From contig NC_133026.1 of the NCBI RefSeq assembly GCF_048771995.1, positions 97,060,501 through 97,124,500 on the forward strand: a stretch of 64,000 bases of DNA. The letters are read 5' to 3'. The notes below the pieces were generated by a model, which saw only the letters and a program-made list of their open reading frames with translations, was not told where the DNA came from and did not search any database. Position 1 is the stretch's first letter. Every line of letters begins with the position of its first letter. Shown piece after piece: positions 12,189 through 21,100 of this stretch. A program made the translations under genes and the position numbers. Source of the DNA: Taeniopygia guttata. Lineage: Eukaryota > Chordata > Aves > Passeriformes > Estrildidae.

Positions 12189-15100
12189 CTGGAGCAAGAC
12201 AAAGAAAATAATTAGGACCTTAATCATTAGCACTCAGAGACCTAAGCACTACAAGATAAGCACACAAATTAAGTTTGATTTGTTATGACAACTATGTTAT
12301 TCTTGTCTTTTTCCAAAAAAAACCCATATTCTCTGTTGTGAAAAGCATGGTAAAAACTTCTATCTCAAGAGATGATTTCAAAGACTCCCATAGTCAGTTC
12401 TGTAATTGGAATTGAAAAATCATTTGTGGTACTGACTTGAATTCTTAAAAAATATAGCACCCTTCTGCCTCAAAGGTGTATTTATTGCTTACCATTTCCA
12501 GCAGTTCGACAGGGAAGCTTTGTGGAATCCAGTTCATTAATATTCAGTGAGAAAAATTCTTAACTTCTTGCCCTCAAAACTAGTCATACTTTTGTCAGTT
12601 CTCCTTGTCATGAAGAGAAGCAATGCATATTAATGAACAGCTACTTTTACTAGAATGTTACAACATCTTGGAAGCTTCCAGTTTCCTGTGATTAACGTGT
12701 TATGAGCTTAGAATGCATATTGCAATTTCTCACTATTGTTCTCTAATTGTTCCTCTATGTGGTTAGTGCCAGTTCATGAATATTTAGAGAATTTTATTAT
12801 AAACTCAATAGGATGGTAAGGGATGGGGACCTAGCTAGCACTTCTTGTAAAGAGAAGTGTGCAGACAGATATTTGATGCACCCACTTAAATTAAATCTTG
12901 AGAAAAATGAAGCAGCAGCATTCCTTGCCAGCTTTAAAGGATCAGTTTCAAGAGGAGTGAGGCATTTAATGGAGTCCCAAACTAATAAGAGGCAAAATGC
13001 CCTGTTCATGGGCTAAATGCCAAAAATATCAGAACTATTGTCTCTCTCAAAACCTGTTCTGAACTTGCACACTTTAGTCAACTCCCAGTATTATCCCCAT
13101 TTCAAGAACTGATGAACTTACTCAATAGTCATCGGTTCTTTGAATAAACCACAGCCTTCTAATGTCATTACACAATTCTTCATATCTTCCTGGAGAGGAT
13201 TACAGAAGGAGATCTCTGCCGTACATGGTACTTTCAGTCTGGGTTGGCTCAGAAGCTAGTTAAAAACGAAACAAAAGCATTTATGTTTTTTAATCCTTAA
13301 AAAATTGATAATGAGGTAAATAAATGGAAGGAAAAAATTTAAAAGTATTATTAATATGCAATTCTTTCTGACTTGCTTCTATGATGTCTATACATTACTA
13401 AGTCAAAAGTTTTGTTTTAAAAATCACTAAATCACCAATCTCACAAAATTTTTTAAAAGTCAATAAGATAAAAATGTACAGTATTTGAAGTTTATTGTCA
13501 TTGTACTTGGAAGTGGCCAATAAGAGTCCCCAGGTCTGTTCCTTAGATCCCAAATTTCATAATTAAAGTTACTTACCTTTACAATAACAGGTGGTCTGTT
13601 GACCACAATATCCCTGCTCACCATCAGAATTTCTCCACACTCAGGGTCTGAGACAGCAACCACTTTCATAATGTTGTGATCACAGAGATAAGGTCCATAT
13701 TGATTATATGATATACACAGTGGAATTTTTTTCACTGTAAAACAAATTTATTTATTTTATTTTTCTGAATTTTTAATTAATATTCCCACTTTCCTCCCTC
13801 CTAAAGTTTAACTCACACTTAAAATGGCTTAATTAAATATTAAGTTATCATGGCATCTTTGAAAATAGACAGAATTTTTCCTGACTTAGGGTGATACATT
13901 GCTATTTTCAGCAATCAGTTTCACAGTTTTCAATTCACCTATTAGTGAATTTTCAAGATTAGTTGCTGCTGCTGATGATGAAAATAATTATTAAGCAAAA
14001 TATGGAATCTTTCCTCCCAGTGCAATTCTTAAAACAATTATTCAAATAAAGGCAAATTAAAGCCTCATAAAACAGAATTTTAATATCAGCCTGAAATTTT
14101 GTCTTATAATGATCTGGTAAAATGAAAGAGATCATGTTTGTTCCAGAAAAAGACATTAACCATGGAAACAGGTGTTTATGTTCTGCTACACATTTGCACT
14201 TCCCAGCATATGGTATGCCTAGGTGCTCTAAGCAAGTGTTTTACACTGGCTGATATCTCCTGGCCAAAGGAAACATTGTTTTTCTGATAGACAATTGCAG
14301 ATTAATCTCTTTATTGAGTATAGAGTCCAGAATTTAAATTTTAATGAAACAATTTTTTTACTATCCTAAGAATCTCTAAACCTTGAGAAATTAAGAAAAG
14401 ACTACAATTTATCTGTCACCATACATGTAGTATTGACATGGTGTTGATTTTTGAGTGATCACCCTAAAGGGAATTCAGCTGTTGATATTTAACACTGTAC
14501 ACATCTCATTTCCCATCACGATTAGGAAGTCTCCACAAATCCTGAAAACCAGCTAGCTCCTAAAAAAAGCAGAGTATTAGACAATTGCACCCTCTTACCT
14601 TCCCTTGGACCCAATGTGACATTCACACTGTCTTTCCAAAATTGATCCATTGGGCAACCACTGTAGGTTATAATTTGTGCACACAAATTAAACTTCAGGG
14701 TTTTGTTCTCATTACGCAAATTTTCAAGCAGCCAGTTCAGTTGGACATCTTCACCATACATTGGGCAATTGGCCATCTTTAACCTCATGTTAATTCCGGA
14801 GTCACTCAGAAATGGGTTTTTCAGAGACGATAACTCTCTGTCGATATGACAGTTGGAAGCATTGCAATACCCTGGGTGAATTCTTCTGTAAGCCCGGTAA
14901 TAGGCTTCTTTGTTTTTCACAGAACCTGTTGAAGAAGATATATGATAATGAATCTGCTGGAGGTGCAAGAACCCTATTATTATTCTACCCAAATAATAAA
15001 AATAATTAAATTTATTGCTTCTTCTTCCTGAAATGCAAAGTAGCAGGTTGTTGTAGAACAAATGCACCAGATAATGAAAAATGAGATACAGCAGACTGAA

Positions 15101-18100
15101 TGCACAGAAGAAAATTAACACCTTAGGAAAAAAAAAATATAAACCTTATTTTACTTTTAAGTAGTTAAATATAAAAATGGTCATGTAAATCTCAAAATGT
15201 ATCGTTAGTACAAAACTCAAAATGTAACCCTTTAAAAGGCTATGGGTGAATATGAGATGCTACCATTCTTTCAAAAGACAAAATATCCCATTACAACAAA
15301 GAAACTATCAATTGTTTTCATACCAACCAACCAAAAATAAACCAAAAAACCCACAGAGCTTGCAAATGTAAATCAGCTGTGATCTATTGCTCATTCCTTT
15401 ATGCAATTTTGCTGGTTGAACTCCACCCATCTACTGGAATATGAAAATCAGTAATCCATGGCCCAAGGTATGAACAGCAGAATATGCTAATAATACATGA
15501 ATTTAGTAAGTAGGCATATTTTCTGACAGACCTAGTACAAGAAGCAACAAGTAAGGTATTAATCCTAGGTTTAGAAGAATAAGTGTTTTTTTTAGATTAT
15601 CTCAAATCTGATAATATTTTAAACTACTTTAAAGGTGAGACCAAGGAATGCATGTCCTGTGAAGAGCATCTAAGAACTTTGGCTTTGTCTAGTTTGGAGA
15701 AAAGGAGGCTGAACAGTGACCTCATTGTTCTTCCTAGCTTCCTGAGAAGAGGAAGTGGAAGGGGAGATGCTGAGCTCTTTTTCCTTGTGTCCAGTGACAG
15801 GAAGCATGGGAATGGTTCAAAGCTGTGCTAAGGAAGGTTTAGACTAGAATTTCTTTATTGTGAGGCTGGTCAAACAGTAGAACAGGCTTCCTAGAGAGGT
15901 GGTTGTTGGGCCATGGTTGTCAGTGCCTTAAAAAGAGGTATTTAATAGTACGTTTTGACTTTCACTCAGTCCTGACATGTGAAGTAGTTGGACAAGATGG
16001 TCATTTTAGGTCCTTCCAGCTGAAATATGCTATCCTATCCTATCCTATCCTAATTAGTATGTGCTTTGTTTAAAACATCCAAATATGTTTAGAAGTTTTA
16101 AAATCAAGATCTTTGAAGAGAAAAGCATCTGCCACTTTCTCAAAAATGAAAAGACAATTTCAGATTGTTTTGCACATTTAAACACAGGAAAGATTACTTT
16201 GATGCCTTTATATGATTAGCCTGTAAAATTCCCTCTAATTCATACAATATGTTTTCATCATACCTAGTTCATACTTGTAAGCTCCAGTGATATCTTCAAA
16301 TTGTTCACTGCCAACACTCTTGGTGATTAGACGTTGTCCACATGGCCATGTGTCACAGAAAAATTTTGTTCTTTTGGCATTGTTTTGGGAAAGCCAGCCA
16401 ACGTAGTTTGAATTTACTCGAGAAAACATATGATGACCATCATAATCCAAATCCAGTTCCCCTTCCCTGATGCTTCGAACCCATGTAGGACCACTGCAAG
16501 CTGAACCTAAACCAGAGAACAAAAATGTTGTAACATATAGTAACCTGAATAGTAGGGAAACTCAGAAATGTAATCTGAGGAAAATTATTCCAACTATAGT
16601 AAAATTACCTCTGCCTGTTTCCAGAGGTGTTGGATCCAGACACTGCCAGTCACCACAGCATTGATTTATATCTCTGCGAGCCATCCAAGATTCATTCCAG
16701 CAGTGGTATCGCCTGTAGAATGAAGGAAAATACAATTAAACATGTCTCTTAGATTACCAAGTTTAATGCCTATGACAGAGGAAAACCATGTCAGTGATAA
16801 TTTTTTAATCAACTGAAGATTTTGTATGTCTAAACACTGTTAATGACGTTTGTGACAGGAGTGATTTTGTTGGCTTTATATCACTCAGACTGGAAATTCG
16901 TTCCAGAACCCCACAAACGTGATGGCAAAACATGTTTTTTACAGTAGATAACAAGACAACACAGTTCTTTTGTTTAAGTTTAAAGGAATTGAAAGGTTTT
17001 TAAGAATGAAGCAATCCCCACACTACAAGGAATTTCAGGAGGACAACATAGGTATCAACCAAGTGATTATGACTGAAGATAAAAGTCCAAATTAGTGGTA
17101 AATTTTCCCTAGCATTTAATGATCTACTTTATACTTTTACAGCTACTAAGCTTGATGGCCTTATTTTTTTCAGCTGAGAAGGATAAACAGACAGTATGGA
17201 TTCTCACAAGAGGTTTTGTTTTTTTCTTTTTTGAAAATCTACATTGAGTAAACTGCCTTTTTAGTAATGTCATGGTTTTGAAATGCATTATTAGGAAACT
17301 GAAGAGCATAACCCCAATAAAGAAAGAGATACACCAAAGAGAAACACTGATCTGCTAAATTTATACCAGTTTTCTGTCATGTGACTTTTTAAAAGGACAA
17401 AATAGCTTTATATCTTTCTTATTTACCATAGTTTGTCTTTGCCACACAGGTTTTTACCAGTAGAGTCAAAAATCTCATTGATACCAAGAGGATTCTCCAT
17501 TGAGCAAGGAAAACAGAAGCTTGTGACAACACGACTTGGAATTCCCAAACACCTCATCACTGTAAGAAAAAAATATTAATGAATAATTACAAATGACAAT
17601 TAGTCAGGTAAATCCTTAATTTTATTTTATAACTATCTTATATTTTAATTTGCAGTTATAGAAACACAATGGATAGGAAGCAATATTTGGGATGAAGTAA
17701 CTTCAAAATTCTTTTTAATTCTTGAAAAGCAGTTAAAAAAAAAAAAAAGAACCTAGCAGAATGTTTTATTACTCTTCCATCTTAAAATAAATACCAAAAA
17801 TATCCACAAAACCAGATGTTTTAAGTTCAGAAATCATTAACCTGATTCTGCACTAATAAAGCAAATTTTTTTTAATTAATAGTGTGGTATATATAGATTC
17901 ATCCACAGGGCTTCAATTTAACTCTTCATTCAATGTAGAAGCAGGTTCAGTAGATAAATGGTATAGAGCTGGAACTTAGATCTTCTGTTTGTAGAGTTTA
18001 GTGCATTATCATCTAATCTTTTGCATTAAAAGGAGAATATAGCCTAATGCTCTTGTGTTTTGGAGAAGACATTACTAGAGATTTTCCTGTTCATAACTTA

Positions 18101-21100
18101 GTGGTATTTTTCGTCCTTCAAACATCACCCAAAGCATAAATTTTGGCTCCACAATGGGGTTGTACTAGACCACCTTTAAAGGTCCCTTCGAACCCCAACT
18201 ATTCTATGATTCAATGATGCTGCACTTGCTCTGTGTTTTAATAAAAGTTTCAGTATTGATAACTGCATAATATAAAGGTCACAGAGACGATGGAACTACT
18301 TTTCTTGCTTTTCAGCCTGTATAGGAAAGCAAAAGGTTGATAATAAACACTATATCAGGAGCATGAGAAAAATATTCAATTTCTTTTCTGTAAAATGCTT
18401 GTGAGTGAAATTCTTCAAGCAGTTTTTCGGGTCAGAAGTTTTTGATCCTTGTTTTCTTTCTTCTTTTCTCTATAGACTAGGTAAGGGCAAACTGAAATAT
18501 CATACCTGTGCACATTACTGAAGCAAGAGATCCACAGTACCCATATCTGACCGGCCTGCATCTACCACTGTACCACTGCTGTAGAATAGGGACACTTCCA
18601 TTCCAGGAAAATGGCTTTGTTCCTTTCAGGTAATCATTGTTTTCTGGAATCTTCATGATACTGTTAGTGGTATGGCTGCTTATCTAGAATGAGAAAAGAA
18701 AAACAAAGTTTTCAGATGGCTGACCATGTCTTCACATTCTAAGCATGTCTCAAAATCATCAGAGATTAGCATTAAAAGTTTAATTTTCCTGTGAATCTGA
18801 GCACAGGAAGAATTTCCCCTGCTCACCTGCTGTGTTAGATTACCATGCAGTTATTCCTTCTACAATATAATTAAGTGTGACCTGATCTATTCAGAGGTCT
18901 CACACCCCCACAGATCTTACCATGTGATTCACCACCATGCTGACATGCACAGGGTCATTGCGCCAACAGTGGTCACGATCAGAACCGTGATGGTAACTAG
19001 CACCCATATCTAAGATCTTCAAGCAGATATCCAGAATCCCATCTTCAAACTGAGGAAAAAGACGATAACATAGGCATCATGGTATGCTGATGTTGCTAAA
19101 GTACCTTTCTTATCAATAATCCAGTATTTTTCAATTTTATGAGTTGCCCTCTCACATCTTCTGCCCTTTTTTTTTCTTTTTTTCTGTTTTTTTTTCTTTT
19201 GTTAAATCAAGCACAGCTCCTAGTGGTTTGCATGGTAATGGCTATCTGCCTGAAGGAAAACCAAAGGCAAAACCATGTCATTTTCACTTGTGTTTGACCA
19301 ATGGAATAATTTTCCTTCTGAAGCACAGTGTTTGTTTCACCTGTTCCCAGAACATTGTGAAATTTCCCTCATTTTGCTAGATAAAATTTTGTTCCAGTTA
19401 TTTGGGCTACAGTGAAATTCTCAGACATTTTGGTTTGTGTATGCATAGTCTGAACTGATCCTAAAAAAACCTTTGCACTACAAATAGAGCATATATTTCT
19501 GAAAAATTACAAACAACACTTCATTTTTTAGTATATAGATGTCATCTATTTCTGAACAAGTGTTAAAAATACCTGTCCAAAGTGCCATGGACGAGAGGTT
19601 ATGTGCTTGTGGACTCCTTCATACAGTATTCCATGTTCATTCAGAACATATTCTTCTCTCTGAGCCTGATTGTCCAAATATACAGGGTCATCTGGAAAAG
19701 ATGAAGAGCTTTCATTCAGACAAAATATTCCTTTCTAATACTTTTGTGTTTCTCCATCACTGGATCCCTCTTCCCTTTTCTACCAGTTTTGGATGCATAC
19801 TTTAATGTTGAAGGTTGTGGGCTCTCTAAGCACTCACAGACAATTAATTCCTACTTACATCTAGATAATATCTTATATTAAGTCTCTCCCTGCTGTAAAA
19901 CACATGAATGAAAAGCTTGCAATTTATCTTCACACTAAGCTGTTCTACAAGTCAAACACTCACCAACAGAGCTGTGTATCTGATTTAGATCAAATCAGCA
20001 CAATGTGAATATTTGTCATGTAATGATTTTGGTGAGATCCCACAGACTCCAGAATTGCTTGCTACCTGAGCCAGATCTACAGACTTTAATTTGTGTTTGC
20101 ACTGTATTGTTTTATGATGACAATACAGTATTCACAGAATTACAAAGTTGAAGTTGGAAGGGGCTTCTGGAGGTGATCTGGTCCAACCTCCAGCCTATTT
20201 CCCAGGCTATATCCAAATGTTTTTTGAATATCTCCAAGGCTGGAGACTCCACAACCTCTCTGGGCAACCTGTGTTAGTGCTCAGTCACTCTCACAGCAAA
20301 AATGTGTTTCCTGATGCAGAGAAAATTTCCCAATGCTTTCTATCCTGTCAAGACATTGTAATAGTTGTGGGGAAAAAATTATACCTCACCCCTACTATCA
20401 CTAAAAAAAACAAATCAAAACAACTGCTTGAGACAATCTTGAACTTGGAGGAAAAAGATTAAAAAGAACAGAATTAAATCTCTCCCTGATTCATAATGTT
20501 TCTGTTACTACATCCTTTACACACCAGCTAAATAATAAATATCTTCAACAGTTTTCTTAAAACAATCTGAAAGTCATTAGAGTTCTTACCTGCACACCAA
20601 GGATTAAAAAGGACATAAAAATCTCCAAGACACCGCTGATATGTGTGACCACAAGATGTGATTTGCATATTGAGAATATAACGGCCAATGCAGACATTGG
20701 AAGGAGGAAACACGCTGATACTGATGCATTTTGGCTGATGAACTTTGTAGGAAGCACTCCAGCAGGTTTGATCCAGACATCTACCCATTGGGAAGGTGCA
20801 TTTTGTCTCATTTGATTCACAGGGTCTGAGACCTTTTCAGGAAAATAAAAACCATTTCCATCAGGCTACTAAACAAAGCACATGTAAAAGGCTGGTAATT
20901 TGCTTAGGCATCATTTGCAAGGCGAAACTCCCAAGGGTGGATTTCTTTTTCACTTGTCACTTCTCTAGCAGAGTGAGAAAACTTTACATATTAGAAGAAC
21001 TGCCTGATTTAGGGGAAGGTAGTCTCTTCACATGGAACATGCGTAGGTTATGGGAACATGAAGACTATGAAAGAAGTCTTCTGAAATCTCTGGGAAATAT

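Noticed and set aside
20148..20462. A 104-codon plus-strand frame in the transglutaminase intron.
   Set aside because: Its first two thirds are antisense CR1 sequence.
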